Assembly: GCA_024529925.1 (NCBI GenBank)
Contig: JAFEUB010000960.1
Location: 388,501 to 452,500 of the forward strand
Reading direction: 5' to 3'
DNA: 64,000 nt
DNA from: Ophthalmolycus amberensis
Taxonomy: Eukaryota > Chordata > Actinopteri > Perciformes > Zoarcidae
Part shown: one piece after another, positions 54,001 to 64,000 of the stretch
Position numbering within the stretch: the stretch's first letter is position 1
How the letters are laid out: the number at the start of each line of letters is the position of its first letter
The notes under the pieces: generated by a model
What the model was told of the DNA's origin: nothing
The model's input: only the letters and a program-made list of their open reading frames with translations
Databases searched by the model: none
Position numbers and translations under genes: made by a program

Positions 54001-54202
54001 GTCCTGTAAACACTTCAATCTAAAGAAAGAAAAGTGAATGTTGCACATTTTATGACATCAAATCTGTTTATTAACTGAAAACACACCTTCCTCTGTTTTC
54101 CTGAGGAGCACTAACGGCCTCACAATATAAATGTAGACGTACAGTACCTTGTACAGAGAGAAGGAAGACAACAAATCCACTGGCTGCTGCTGTTGAACTC
54201 AT
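41005..54202 (-). CDS. CD22/Siglec-like immunoglobulin-family receptor
   Basis: An inhibitory-type leukocyte membrane receptor. Coding exons read from splice sites: 54202-54148 (signal peptide MSSTAAASGFVVFLLSVQ), 53224-52874 (V-type Ig), 52745-52533 (Ig), 51956-51690 (C2 Ig), 47453-47193 (C2 Ig), 46476-46395 (membrane span LITVAVGSTTAIFLAIIILA), 46280-46223 (basic RRKRSS tail start), 41082-41005. Extracellular junctions are all phase 1 and the tail phases also agree, which supports the model. Each Ig exon has the Cys pair and WY/FW core Trp; the V domain ends with DSAEYKFKV. The last exon has an ITIM-like LCYASV, then TAA at 41005. The same frame continues to a second motif VEYTSV and stops at 40906. 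Introns hold two LINEs and two solo LTRs. Fish have many such genes, so no exact orthologue is named. Confidence 0.82.
42520..43233 (+). pseudogene. LINE ORF1, N-terminal part
   Basis: About 237 residues, with an ATG probably further in (MASLTSPSDCVSCARLVDKI from 42601). It holds a CxxC pair, a short coiled-coil-like segment (KITELEGRISTLYRI) and a long Pro/Ser/Arg-rich region. It stops at 43233, after which the esterase part resumes in other frames (TLIVGDSIIRN near 43304, then GINDTA, then DGIHFN near 43706). The breaks show that ORF1 is dead in this copy. ORF1 proteins of CR1/L2-type LINEs carry such an esterase domain. Confidence 0.7.
44045..46108 (+). pseudogene. LINE ORF2: AP-type endonuclease and truncated reverse transcriptase
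   Basis: 687 residues. The endonuclease motifs are intact: INARS near 23, TETW near 50, YRPPG, GDFN near 153 and SDH near 219. The RT starts near 440 (PISKLPFLSKILEKVVAKQL, then DLSSAFDTVDH, then GVPQGSVLGPLLFSLYLLPLG) and then runs into a pyrimidine-rich stretch just before the catalytic YADD would appear. The 3' UTR follows directly, so the catalytic end of RT has been removed by an internal deletion. The copy cannot encode active RT, but the surviving part has no stops. Confidence 0.85.
46979..47112. repeat. Hairpin-forming inverted repeat (about 40-bp arms)
   Basis: Arms at 46979-47019 and 47073-47112, near-perfect inverted copies (core ctgtaaccagtgtagcatta), with a loop of about 53 nt. 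It lies in a CD22-like intron, 80 bp from the adjacent Ig exon. It is probably a tiny MITE. Confidence 0.75.
48014..48060. repeat. (TA)n microsatellite
   Basis: About 23 TA units inside the solo LTR. Confidence 0.95.
48224..48552. repeat. 131-bp tandem repeat, about 2.5 copies
   Basis: The unit begins 'gtgttccggagcttgtgacc' and includes 'ttgtctatgagagtcactga'. Copies start near 48224, 48355 and 48486 and differ by only a few bases. Confidence 0.85.
48780..51412 (+). mobile_element. L2-like LINE, degenerate
   Basis: A plus-strand remnant. Endonuclease pieces (VVYRPPGPLGEFLEELD at 49230, then a GNFNI motif) are followed by a linker (EAEHNWRKGKLP near 49805), RT pieces at 50296-50971 with VPQGSVLGPLLFSLY and the catalytic YADDTQ near 50857, and the 3' tail 'cgctttggataaaagcgtct' at 51371. 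Several stops and frameshifts break it. Its tail is shared with the V-SINE at 10.6 kb. It lies in a CD22-like intron. Confidence 0.85.
50296..50971 (+). pseudogene. L2-like reverse transcriptase fragments
   Basis: Two adjacent frames. 50296-50607 holds KNFRPVSLLPFLSKTLERAA and QSGFKVGHSTATALL. 50612-50971 holds the AFDTVNHQ-type block remnant, PQGSVLGPLLFSLY and YADDTQLVL. A frameshift near 50590 separates them and a stop ends the second at DISKWMTTHHL. Confidence 0.8.
51998..52400 (-). mobile_element. Solo LTR of a Ty3/gypsy-type element, 403 bp
   Basis: The termini TGTCACG and CGTGACA are flanked by AATAT on both sides (51993-51997 and 52401-52405). On the minus strand a TATA-like CTATTTAAACC (near 52230) and a later ATTAAA (near 52057) give the order promoter then poly(A), so this is an LTR on the minus strand. 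It sits in a CD22-like intron. Confidence 0.75.
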
Positions 54203-54246
54203 AGCTGCTCCTCTCTGTTAAACAGCAGGTAGATCAGAAACACTTT

Positions 54247-54320
54247 ATTACATTACAGTCATTTAGCAGACGCTTTTATTCAAAGCGACTTACAATAAGT
54301 GTATTCACCATCGGTTTATA
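54247..54320. repeat. SINE/LINE 3' tail fragment
   Basis: 'tttagcagacgcttttattc' and neighbouring bases match the V-SINE and L2 tails elsewhere in the window. No SINE head is seen. Confidence 0.65.
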
Positions 54321-54810
54321 CAATGAGGTCACTACAAATCAAACTACACCGCTAATTCAATAAAAGTTACAAAGCAATATACCATTAACTATTAAAATTA
54401 TTTGTTTATATTTTGTACTTAATTACGAGAGATGGGACCATGATACTACAATAATCTATGACAATATGGCACATGTACATGAGGAAACATCATGAAGGAC
54501 TTTCAAACACACAATACCATCAAGATTCCTGTTTAACGGACTTGAAGAATGTTTTTAGGGAGCGCTGTTTGCTGTCTGCTGTCACATAGTTTGGTTATTT
54601 TCTGCCGGTGTGGTTCGGCCTTTTTCCCAACCACTGCATCTTATTTTATGTCAGTAAGTCACCACAAACATGTCTACTTTAACACTGACCTGGCTTCCTT
54701 TCTCTTTAATTAGTATGCATGAACAGACCAATGACTGTAAACCCTCAAGTTGGCTGCACTAAGGCACACTGGTGCTCTAAGCTAAATGCTAATGTTAGCA
54801 TGCTAACATG
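54321..54810. other. No gene recognised
   Basis: Upstream region of the CD22-like gene. A TATA-less promoter is possible, but I cannot place it. Confidence 0.35.
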
Positions 54811-54905
54811 TGGGTTAGCATCACTGCTACAGGTCAGAGTCACTGAACTGCCCTCCACTATCTCAGCAGTAGGACTCACTGACAGAGGGAAGCGTTGGCG
54901 CATCA
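54811..54905 (-). pseudogene. Relic of a CD22-like Ig exon
   Basis: About 95 bp closely matching the start of the C2 Ig exons at 47453 and 51956 (cagagtcactgaactgccct, then tctcagcagtaggactcact), with a 2-3 bp loss and changes near the acceptor. It lies upstream of exon 1 of the CD22-like gene, so it is left over from a tandem duplication of receptor exons. Confidence 0.75.
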
Positions 54906-54936
54906 TATATGGACAAACATCAACTTTAAGATTAGG

Positions 54937-54939
<3 letters not shown>

Positions 54940-54992
<53 letters not shown>
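54940..54992. repeat. (AT)n microsatellite
   Basis: About 26 uninterrupted AT units. Confidence 0.95.
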
Positions 54993-54996
<4 letters not shown>

Positions 54997-55830
54997 TGTT
55001 TTAATTGTTAATAGTTCATAACTTATAGATGATTACACTTTGTGGCACCGCAGACATATTTTTGAAATTGCGGTGTCTGCTCTGTGAACACAACACTGTA
55101 AAAAGTGAACTACATTTGTGTTTTTACATGGGGCTGTTCTGTGATTGACACAGCAGATCTTGTCTTCCACAGTGGTCAGTTTGATTCGCTCTCCCTCTTG
55201 CTAGATTAGAGAAGTTTTAGAGTCGCTGTTTCAAAAAGGAGATGTGGGAAAGGTTTCACCACAGAATGCTATGTTGGTGTGAAAATAAATAACACAGGTG
55301 TGTTTGAGTATCTTAAGTTTATAGAAGACGTGTTTACAGTGTCGATACTTGCCATGTTATATTAACAGTTCTTTTTTGTATTTTATTTTTATATCAAAAA
55401 TAATGCGTGTTATGCTCTCTAAAATCTTAACCATACAATAGAATGAAGGTAATTGGTCATGATGTGTGTTTTTGCCCTATTATTAAGATGAAAGCTGCTC
55501 TAGTCTGTCCTGCTATTGGATCATTTGTGGTCGACTCCTTTTAGTAACTTTTAGTGCAAGTTAAGCTTCAATGGAGCAACAATTCTTCTGACCGCAGATT
55601 GTAGACCGCAGACTTTATTTTTGCTGTTGCCAGCAGAAGGTTGTTTTTTGACAGGACACGACACAACACCCTCTTCCATACGACGGAGCGGGTCCGTAGC
55701 AGTGACACTACAGGATCAGTAACGGTCTCTGTTACACCTTTAGGGTCTTTTAAGTGCCGTTCACCGACCGACTAACAGGGAGAGCTGTCCTCAGACACTA
55801 CTTCCTTCACATGGGTAGCTCTGAGTCAGA
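54993..55830. other. No gene recognised
   Basis: Non-coding spacer between the AT tract and the gypsy gag fragment. Confidence 0.4.
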
Positions 55831-56334
55831 TCAGACAGTCAGATATGGGGACATCCACAACTTCAGGGGCAGGGAACAGTAAGCCTCTGGCACCAACTCA
55901 TACGCTCGCAGAATGGCACCTTTAACCTTCTGATAAACAAGACTATCTGCCACAGAAAGTAAAGAGCAAGCTTCCTGAGCTTTACCGACCAACTTACACT
56001 GCAGACGTATGGCCCACACGTCTTCTGGTCAATGCAAAGCATCAGCGATGCGCTCAAACGCACAGAAATACGACTCTACCCCAGACTCACGAAACACAGG
56101 GACCAAAGAAATATTCTTACCGACATCAAATGCAGCAGTAGAACCTGCCGTTACCTGTATACCTGCAGAGGGGCGAACAGAACCCGGGTGAAGCTCTAAC
56201 TCACGCATCCTAAAAGCGGTCTCTGCCTCCAACTTAAGAAACTCTAACTCCCTCCAGAGCTCAAACTCTCGCTCTTCCTTTTCTAACTGAAGGAAAGCAT
56301 CAAACCTAGAACCAGGAGACTTATATTCACTCAT
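55831..56334 (-). pseudogene. Ty3/gypsy gag fragment with SCAN-like capsid domain
   Basis: On the minus strand a start MSEYKSPGSRFDAFLQLEKE leads into a charged helical region (REFELWRELEFLKLEAETAF), then a SCAN-like block (FDVGKNISLVPVFRES, FCAFERIADALH, then PEDVWAIRLQCKLVGKAQEA and VKGAILRAYELVPEAY). A TGA at about 56022 interrupts the frame where a Trp codon is expected in this family. Protease and pol parts are absent. It is a broken retrotransposon piece, not a host SCAN gene, although host SCAN domains derive from this source. Confidence 0.75.
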
Positions 56335-57670
56335 TAATTAATAATATTAACTCAAAAGACCACAATAGTATACACCCTAATGGGTCAGGCTAACAAGCAA
56401 CAGCACACAGCTTGAACAGAGGCGATCCACATACACACAAAGCTGCTACTTGGCCCACGGGCAGCCTGTCGGTCTCGATCTCCCAGCCTCTTATCCACCC
56501 TGTCACTCATCCGCAATTGAGAACAGCCGTGTTCACTCACACGCTGCAGCTGGCAGGCCTGGAAAAGGGCACTACACGTAACATTCATGTTCATGATGTG
56601 AGCAGTATGACAGAATGAAATTATGCTATTTAATGACAGGATAAAAATATGCTACAAGTGTAAAACAAGTTATTGTTAAGCAGGTGTATTGTTTGCCATG
56701 TTTACCCTTTATTTTCTACAAATAGGACTTGTAGTGTCCTAGTGTAGTTAGTGCTGCTGAAGAATCTGAGAAAAAATCGAATTCATTTTTGTAATTCAAC
56801 TTTTCTAAAATGTAATGTTTAAATATGCAAATGATGGATTATCTAATCCTAATACAGGTAAAGGAGAAATACCGTACGCATCCGAAGGCATCCAGAGAAC
56901 CCCTCGCCGACTCCCACTGACTCTTACATTCACTCAGTTTGGTTTCCAGAAGGGAAAAAGCACCATGTTTGTTTTCATTCAGTTACTCTGTGTGAGCAAT
57001 ACTTACAGTGAATCTGAATACAGGATACATACATGTCACCTTTCATGAGAGCCAAAAATGATCACTGTGCGTTCAAGCCTGATGTAATTTACCACGGTTA
57101 CCACGGGGCCTTTAGATTCTCCACACATGGCCTTTTTTGAACATAGAGAAACATGTAAAATATAAATTTAAAAAAGGCCCAGCTGTAGTCATCTGTAGGC
57201 ATGCAAAAAACATATTCAGGTGGAAATACAAAACCTTCAGTGAGATTAAACTTGGATTAACCTACTTATGAACAGAAGCATCTCCAGTGAGTTTGATTGG
57301 AAAAAATGCAGCGTTACATTTCAAAAAGAGACCAAAACCATGCATGTAGTGTTCAAGAACAAATGTCACTTCTGCTGAAAACGTTGCTAAAATAGCTAAA
57401 GAACCAAACATCAATGACATTAAACATGAACCACAAGCAGCACAGACAAGAGAAACAATTCAAAATGTATAAAGTCTTGTTAAAATAACTCATCTTTCTC
57501 GGGGTCGCGGATCCGAGCTCAAGGCGCTGGTCCGGCGCCTTCACGTGCAACAACGCTCTCAAATTAAAACATGCTTTTGAATAAAGATAAGAAAAAAGCA
57601 CCACAGTTTCTCCTCTGCGTTATGTGCCATGTGGTGTGTCAGATTTACCTTTTGTATACAAACAGAACGA
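56335..57670. other. No gene recognised
   Basis: Non-coding; it contains the 3' flank of the zinc-finger gene at its right end. No repeat termini could be fixed. Confidence 0.4.
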
Positions 57671-59536
57671 CTAAAGCCGGTTGTCTCTTCTATGAGTAAT
57701 CATGTGTAACTTCAGAGCTGGCTTGTGCCGAAATCTTTCATCACACACTGAGCAGCTGTAAGGTTTCTCTCCTGTGTGGATTCTCATGTGTTTCTGTAAA
57801 GTTGAACCCCGGTTAAAAGACTTATTACAGACTGAGCAGCTGTAAGGTTTCTCTCCTGTGTGGATTCTCATGTGTTTCTGTAAAGTTGAACCCCGGTTAA
57901 AAGACTTATTACAGACTGAGCAGCTGTAAGGTTTCTCTCCTGTGTGTGTTCTCATGTGTCTCTTCAGAGTTCCACTCGTGCCAGTTGTCTTCCCACACTC
58001 AGAGCATCTAAATAGTTTCTCACCAGCACTGCATCTTGAATCACTGACATGGACTTCATCAGGTTTCAAAGAGTTTAAACCTGACTGAGGTTCTCTGGTC
58101 TCCTTCCAATCATCACTGTCATCAGTGTCAGAAGAGTCTCCAGTCTTCTCATCAGTATCTGGTTCTGGATGAATATCTGGACCTGAGTTCCTGTCTGGTT
58201 CTGGTCCTTCACAGTCCTCTCCATCAGCTTCTGTTTCCATCTGTTCAGTTTGTCTTTGATGAAGCTCTGAGGACTGAGCTTCCTCTTCATCATCTTCACT
58301 CTTCACAGGAGTGAATGAGAACTTGGCATCAGCCTCCTCCAGACCTTGAAGCTGCTCTCCCTCCTGACTGGTCCAGAGGTCCTCCTGTTCCTCTTTAATG
58401 TGTGGGGGCTCTGGGTCCTCCTGTTCCTCTTTAATGTGTGGGGGCTCTGGGTCCTCCTGTTCCTCTTTAATGTGTGGGGGCTCTGGGTCCTCCTGGTCCT
58501 CTTTAATGTGTGGGGGTTCTGGGTCCTCCTGTTCCTCTTTAATGTGTGGGGGCTCTGGGTCCTCCTGTTCCTCTTTAAAGTGTGGGGGCTCTGGGTCCTC
58601 CTGGTCCTCTTTAATGTGTGGGGGCTCTGGGTCCTCCTGTTCCTCTTTAATGTGTGGGGGCTCTGGGTCCTCCTGTTCCTCTTTAATGTGTGGGGGCTCT
58701 GGGTCCTCCTGTTCCTCTTTAATGTGTGGGGGTTCTGGGTCCTCCTGTTCCTCTTTAATGTGTGGGGGCTTTGGGTCCTCCTGTTCCTCTTTAATGTGTG
58801 GGGGCTCTGGGTCCTCCTGTTCCTCTTTAATGTGTGGGCTCTGGGTCCTCCTGTTCCTCTTTAATGTGTGGGGGCTCTGGGTCCTCCTGTTCCTCTTTAA
58901 TGTGTGGGGGCTCTGGGTCCTCCTGTTCCTCTTCAATGTGTGGGGGCTCTGGGTCCTCCTGTTCCTCTTTAATGTGTGGGGGCTTTGGGTCCTCCTGTTC
59001 CTCTTTAATGTGTGGGGGCTCTGGGTCCTCCTGTTCCTCTTTAATGTGTGGGGGCTTTGGGTCCTCCTGTTCCTCTTTAATGTGTGGGGGCTCTGGGTCC
59101 TCCTGTTCCTCTTTAATGTGTGGGGGCTTTAGGTCCTCCTGTTCCTCTTTAATGTGTGGGGGCTTTGGGTCCTCCTGTTCCTCTTTAATGTGTGGGGGCT
59201 CTGGGTCCTCCTGTTCCTCTTTAATGTGTGGGGGCTCTGGGTCCTCCTGTTCCTCTTTAATGTGTGGGGGCTTTGGGTCCTCCTGTTCCTCTTTAATGTG
59301 TGGGGGCTCTGGGTCCTCCTGTTCCTCTTTAATGTGTGGGGGCTCTGGGTCCTCCGGTTCCTCTTTAATGTGTGGGGGCTCTGGGTCCTCCTGTTCCTCT
59401 TTAATGTGTGGGGGCTCTGGGTCCTCCTGTTCCTCTTTAATGTGTGGGGGTTCTGGGTCCTCCTGGTCCAGACTGGAGCTCCACTCCTGCTGATCAGGGG
59501 GAACCTCTTCTTGAACCACCAACAGCTGCTGGACGT
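57671..59536 (-). CDS. C2H2 zinc-finger protein, main exon, with a large acidic repeat and a frameshift
   Basis: A probable nuclear DNA-binding protein. The exon begins after a TGCAG acceptor at 59537-59541 with DVQQLLVVQEEVPPDQQEWS, the usual second-exon start of a large fish zinc-finger family. About 30 copies of a 36-bp unit encoding (D/E)PEPPHIKEEQE follow (59465 to 58380). Then come LWTSQEGEQLQGLEEAD, an acidic Ser-rich linker, and four C2H2 fingers near the C-terminus with TGEKPYSC linkers; fingers two and three are identical. The stop is at 57671. One repeat unit near 58838 lacks two bases, so the N-terminal part (frame ending 58827) and the finger part lie in different frames. The first exon is not found in the window. 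Relatives have only one or a few such units. Confidence 0.8.
58380..59465 (-). repeat. 36-bp coding minisatellite, about 30 units
   Basis: The unit in plus sense contains 'gtcctcctgttcctctttaa' and 'tgtgtgggggctctgg'. Variants change single bases (ggctttggg, cctggtcct). The length is a multiple of three, so all frames on the plus strand also stay open and give spurious ORFs. Confidence 0.95.
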
Positions 59537-60282
59537 CTGCAGGAAAACAGTAAACACACACAGAGACGTTACAAAGAAATATTAGTATTGAGTAAATAGT
59601 CTCAAACCAATCGCGCTCCACCTTGGTAGTCAGCCGTAGAGAACATCCACGTAAAGATGATGAAACTGAAATGTGACGATAACAACAATGACACAATCTG
59701 AACTAATAAACTTTGTCGAGAGACTGCTCTCAGGAACCTATAGGTCACCCCCCCCACCCCCCTCCTACACACACACGATTGTTTGTTGCTTTTAGGTATA
59801 TGCTTGTAATTGTTTGATAGATGTTTGTTGATATATATTTTAAAGACAATCAATTATTATATTAAATTACCACCCGGCCCTAACATAACCTGTTGGTGCA
59901 TTTAGTTACCGTTGCAGCTGATGAGGCTCAACAGACGAGAGGTTAATGTCATGTTGCCTTAGTGGTATCAGAGTAGTACACAAGTACATCACAAGTACAT
60001 TACAAGTACATTACAAGTACATCGATACATGAATACTGGTATCGGTGCATCCCTGCATTAGAACACAAGTAAATCTGAGCTATCAATGTGGTCTGATGTG
60101 ATGAAATGTTTACACACAATATATGGAACAAAATACATTACTATGTATTATATATCTGGTTCCAGTGTAGCAATGGAACCAGATAATATAATCATTTTTT
60201 AATGAACTCTTATGTGACCATGAACATATGAACCATTTTAAAATTCAACACGCTAAAAATCCATGTGGTGTTATCATTATTA
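59537..60282. other. Intron of the zinc-finger gene, no other gene
   Basis: Non-coding sequence upstream of the exon acceptor, with a short C-rich stretch at 59748-59763. Confidence 0.5.
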
Positions 60283-60410
60283 TCCATATTGGATAACCCA
60301 GACCACCCTCTCCACCACCAACAGACTCATCCAGCTCCGCTGTCACAAGGACAGATACAGGAGATCATTCCTGCCCACTGCAATAAGACTTCATCACTAG
60401 AAAATTTCGC
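60283..60410 (+). pseudogene. LINE reverse-transcriptase C-terminal fragment
   Basis: It reads LIQLRCHKDRYRRSFLPTAI in the plus frame, matching the last residues of Rex1-type RT (compare the end of the ORF at 6668). Only this tail remains. Confidence 0.6.
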
Positions 60411-60479
60411 AAGAAATTTTGACAGTGTGGCTTCTACTGCCTGACGCCCCCATCATTTCTGTACATACCTCATTCTGAG

Positions 60480-60690
60480 CTTCATGTTAAGATACAGTTA
60501 CTCTATGGGGCTTTTATTTTGAAAGGATGGGACTGGGTGGGTGAGAGAGGGGGAGAGGAGACATATGCATAATGTTTGACACACAAACGCAGAGGTTATT
60601 AAATGACTGGCTTCATCACAAGCATTCCAATTAGAATTCACTCTCTGGGGCTTTTATTTTGAAATGCGAGGGGGGGGGGGGGAGGGGTTC
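60480..60690 (-). repeat. Dispersed repeat, reverse of the 34.3-34.5 kb copies
   Basis: Contains 'tggggcttttattttgaaa' twice, with the linked phrase 'attaaatgactggcttcatc', and a G-rich run at 60670-60685. Confidence 0.6.
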
Positions 60691-60789
60691 TCTAAAAATA
60701 TCTAAGACCTGAATGACTGTATGATAGAGAGAGACAGAGAGACTGAGACAGACAGACAGACAGAGAGACAGACTTTGACTGAATAAAAA

Positions 60790-61460
60790 GACAACTATTT
60801 TTATAGCACCTGAAATATTCAGTTATTGGATATTTCTTGGAACAAATGTAGGACATTTACTTTAAAAAATCTCTAAATGGTAATTAAGTAAAAATGTTTC
60901 ATTTTCTGTATATGTGTGGTCAGAGATTTCCTCAACTTATATGCATTAGTCATTGTGTGGAATTATTGAGAAAATAGTTTTCATAGCACCTCAAATATTC
61001 AGTCCCTGTTTCTGGGTACAAATGTATGACATTTAATTTGAAATATCTCTTAATTTGTACAGTAAAAATGTTTCATTTTCATTATGGGAGGATTCAACGA
61101 TGTCTTGAAGACATATGCATCAGTCATTGTTTGTAATTATTGAGAAAATAGTTTTTATAGCACCTCAAATATTCAGAAATGTACCCGTTTCTGGGTACAA
61201 ATGTATGACTTTTAATTTGAAATATCTCTTAATTGGTACAGTAAAAATGTCTTATTTTCTCTATGGGTGGAGTCAACGATGCCTTGATTGATTGATACAT
61301 CAGTCATTGTATGGAATTATTGAGAAAAATATTTTTCGAGCACCTCAAATATTGTGATATTATTTTTGTTAGCTTTAGTTTTTTGTTAGATATTAGCTTT
61401 TTGTGTCCTGAACATATATGCATTAGTCATTGTGGGGAATTATTGAGAAAAACATTTTCA
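60790..61460. repeat. Tandem repeat of about 175 bp, nearly four copies
   Basis: Each copy contains 'atagcacctcaaatattcag' (or close), a 'gggtacaaatgtatgacat' block, 'cagtaaaaatgtttcatttt' and 'tatgcatcagtcattgt'. Copies begin near 60797, 60976, 61153 and 61330; the last is truncated. Confidence 0.85.
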
Positions 61461-64000
61461 TAGCACCTTAAAAACTTCAGAAATTTGAAGATACAAATTC
61501 AGTTCAGAGTTTTTGCTTCGTAAAATATCTTAATTGACTGTCAGTCAGGTATTATTCATTTCCAGCAACCCTCAAATCAAAGAATAAAGACACTTTACGC
61601 ACAGTTTAGGTGTATTTTCCCTTTAACTCACGAGATGAAGGTATAATTTTTTATACTTATTGGAATATAATTCATTTAATCTTATTTCCATTATGCAACA
61701 TGTATACTTTGTTGGCATCGTATTTTGAAAACCGGATGTTCGTCTGTAGAAAACCGGAAGTTGTCTCACGTTAATCTTTCCGCTAACTTTGCAAAGTCCT
61801 TTGCTCGCTCCCGATCTGTGCCGTTTGGTTAGGTTTACCGTAAACTTCAGCGTATAGGTGCACTACAATGTAAGTGTCTGCTGAGTTGACCACGGAGATC
61901 TGAGTGTCTGTTGACTAGACCGCAGTCAGACTGCAGCCATCTAGTATACTGCATCGCTCCGAGTTTTGGGACCTTCTTAGACTCCAGATCATATATCCAG
62001 ACTGATCTATGGGAAGTGCATAATAATTTGGATTGAAGGTTTGGTGATTGACTGGCCAATATATCCACAGTTTGACCCATAAAACATGCTTAGTGTGATG
62101 GAGTTCAGTCGAAACAAAGATGACAGGGACAGTTACCACGCTTTTTAGGTGGTCGGCGACTGTGCAGTGGCTTGTCCCTCCACGGCCTCCGTTGCAGTGC
62201 TCGAGGACGTAGTGGTCGTAGGTGGTCTGCCATATTGTCTCTGATACAGCAGAAATCACACACTGGCACAGGCACACACCGGCAACGGAGGAAGGCGAGG
62301 ACCGTTGGCTTGACGAAACTCAGCTAACGGGGAAGTATTTCGGTCGTGGACTTTATCTAGGGGGTAAATATCCACTCCACTCTTATGTTGATAATGCAGA
62401 CTCACAATACATGTGGAAACTAGCGATCGTTCACGTTAGCCATGCTAAGGTTAGCGGGCTAGCAGCTTGGGCCCGCCTAGAGCCGATAAGTTACTGACAC
62501 CTGCTCACAAGCTATTCAAGTCGGTGGTCGAGCTAACTAATAAGCATTTGATTTAACGTAAGTCATCGGAAAATACAGCCGGATTAACCTCTCATTAAAA
62601 AGTCCTTCAACACCATGCAAATCTTCATTTATCATACAAATGTCGACATATCGTTAACATTACGGATGTCGCATACGTTACATACTATGAATAGCTGTAA
62701 CGATAACGTTACATGTGACGTTAGCTTAACTGGTCAATTTAAGTTTTGCACAGTGAGAGCTTTTGTAAAAGTTGCGATTTCATTGAATTTAGTTCCAATT
62801 GGTTTAACGCAGATGAATTGAGTCAATCCGGGGGTCTCGCGTTGCATGGCGGTGTCTTGAGTGTATAGGCTAATATTCGGTATTATCCGAAACACCGGCA
62901 TATTCAGATATTAACGTAACAGAATTGTACACGCCAATGATCAACTCTGTTATTGCTTTTCTCACTGGAAGTAAAATTAGTCGACAATGTAATGGGGGTA
63001 ATATCTCCCAAATACTTTTACCTGTTAACTCGGAAGTAGAATCGGTTAGATTATAAACCAATAGATGCCAATAAACAATTTAATAAAGTAACGTTAGCTA
63101 GCCGGCCGTTGACAGCTAATTTAGCTTAACATTAGCTACTGCGACTGACGTTAGGTAAGCTACGTAACGTATAGAACGATAAAAATGCGCATGTAGCGTT
63201 CAGTTCAGCGGGAAAAAAGGATGGTCAATGAGTTAAGTCAACTTCATTTAAACAGCTCGATACAACATATTTGCCTTGAAGTGCCTTTGCAATTTGTCAG
63301 GTAGGTCAGGGACGAAGCTTGCCTCATACCAGTCGGGACAATGAAAATAGTTTCTCATCCCAAAGTTGTGTATGTCATAAGGAAGCAAATTAAATAGATA
63401 CTGCACAGCAATCCTTATTATTTCAAACATGTACAGAAAGTTTTCCCATTGTTCAGTGTTACTTACTTTACCTGGGTCGGAAAGAGATTAAAGTGTTCAG
63501 TTGCTCCGTCAGTGGTGTCATTCAAATAATGGATTTGGCTGTTTGAATGAGATCAATACTTACACAGCTTTCTGCCCTAGTAATTGAACAAGCTGTGTCA
63601 ATACTTTCGGCAGTCAGCGGTGATGTGTGAAACACAATGTAAAAATGAACACTCAACTAGAGCTGGAACTCATTTCAGCCACTTCTATCTGTGAGCTGGC
63701 CAACGCTCATCACGATCTGTGAGCTGGAGGCTCAGCTCTCTCCTCGCCACATCATTTTTGTTGGTGGTTTTGTTAGTAGCTTGTATACAAGGCTCCACAC
63801 TGTTGTTTTTTTTCTCACCACAGTCCTGAACAAAATATTTTTGTGGCATTAGTTATTATAATTATGTATTATAAGCCAGTGTTAAAGCCTGTGTCCATAT
63901 AACGTCTTTCTGTCAAAAAACTATATTTGTTCGGCATAGATTGTTCACCATGAGCACCAACCCGAGGATGCTTGCCCTCATACTTTGTATGGATGAGCTT
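61461..64000. other. No gene supported
   Basis: Contains short open frames on both strands near 61847-62497 without recognisable domains. The first exon of the zinc-finger gene would lie here or further right, but I could not find a convincing ATG exon with a donor. Confidence 0.4.

Noticed and set aside
55831..56334. Host SCAN-domain gene
   Set aside because: The SCAN-like block is joined to a gypsy gag N-terminus and interrupted by a stop; there are no zinc fingers nearby in frame, so a retrotransposon remnant is simpler.
58346..59585. Plus-strand frames rich in WGLWVLLFLFNV and CGGSGSSCSS
   Set aside because: These are antisense shadows of the 36-bp repeat in the zinc-finger exon.
61847..62497. 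Open frames of 77-120 codons on both strands
   Set aside because: No domain, no splice partner found and no conserved motif; the length is within chance.
1..64000. CRISPR arrays, bacterial operons, plasmid or phage features
   Set aside because: Splice sites, SINEs and LINEs show animal nuclear DNA; the tandem repeats present are satellites without spacer structure.

Overview
This is vertebrate nuclear DNA, almost certainly from a teleost fish. It has intron-containing host genes with GT-AG junctions, a fish kisspeptin-1 gene, CD22/Siglec-like immunoglobulin-family exons, a fish-type C2H2 zinc-finger gene, and dense fish repeats (Rex1-like and L2-like LINEs, hAT transposons, a V-SINE, gypsy-type LTRs, long microsatellites). 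No prokaryotic genes, rRNA genes or CRISPR arrays are seen. All host genes found lie on the minus strand.

Layout. At 0.9 kb is a lone signal-peptide exon whose other exons lie off the left edge. kiss1 runs from 11.4 to 4.7 kb: a TATA promoter, a non-coding first exon, a signal-peptide exon, and a last exon encoding the amidated kisspeptin core. Its second intron holds a hAT element with 8-bp target duplications that was itself hit by a Rex1-like LINE. From 11.95 to 28.73 kb lies a 16.8-kb foamy-virus-like endogenous retrovirus with two LTRs of 1,387 bp that look identical, 4-bp target duplications, a tRNA-Lys1,2 primer-binding site and nearly all reading frames open. From 29 to 40 kb there is only repeat-rich DNA (hAT pieces, a degenerate GGAACACGGAA-type minisatellite, a 248-bp pure TCC tract). 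From 40.9 to 54.2 kb is a CD22-like receptor gene whose introns hold two L2-like LINEs and two solo LTRs. At 55.8 to 56.3 kb is a broken gypsy gag fragment. At 57.7 to 59.5 kb is the main exon of a zinc-finger gene with about 30 copies of a 12-residue acidic repeat. The last 2.5 kb show no supported gene.

The retrovirus is the striking object. In sense (minus) order it carries a 5' ORF with a macro-domain-like region, a capsid-like Gag ORF without zinc knuckles, pol (protease, reverse transcriptase, RNase H, integrase), two unrecognised ORFs between pol and env (one with paired CxxC motifs), an Env with a foamy-like N-terminal membrane leader, a TATA box on the env stop codon that looks like a foamy-type internal promoter, a multi-spanning membrane protein, and a Tas-like ORF with a Cys/His N-terminus and acidic C-terminus. 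It reads in the same direction as kiss1 and ends about 560 bp upstream of the kiss1 TATA box, so a young LTR now sits beside the promoter of a reproductive neuropeptide gene.

Functions were assigned by reading motifs and splice junctions by eye; no database search was run.
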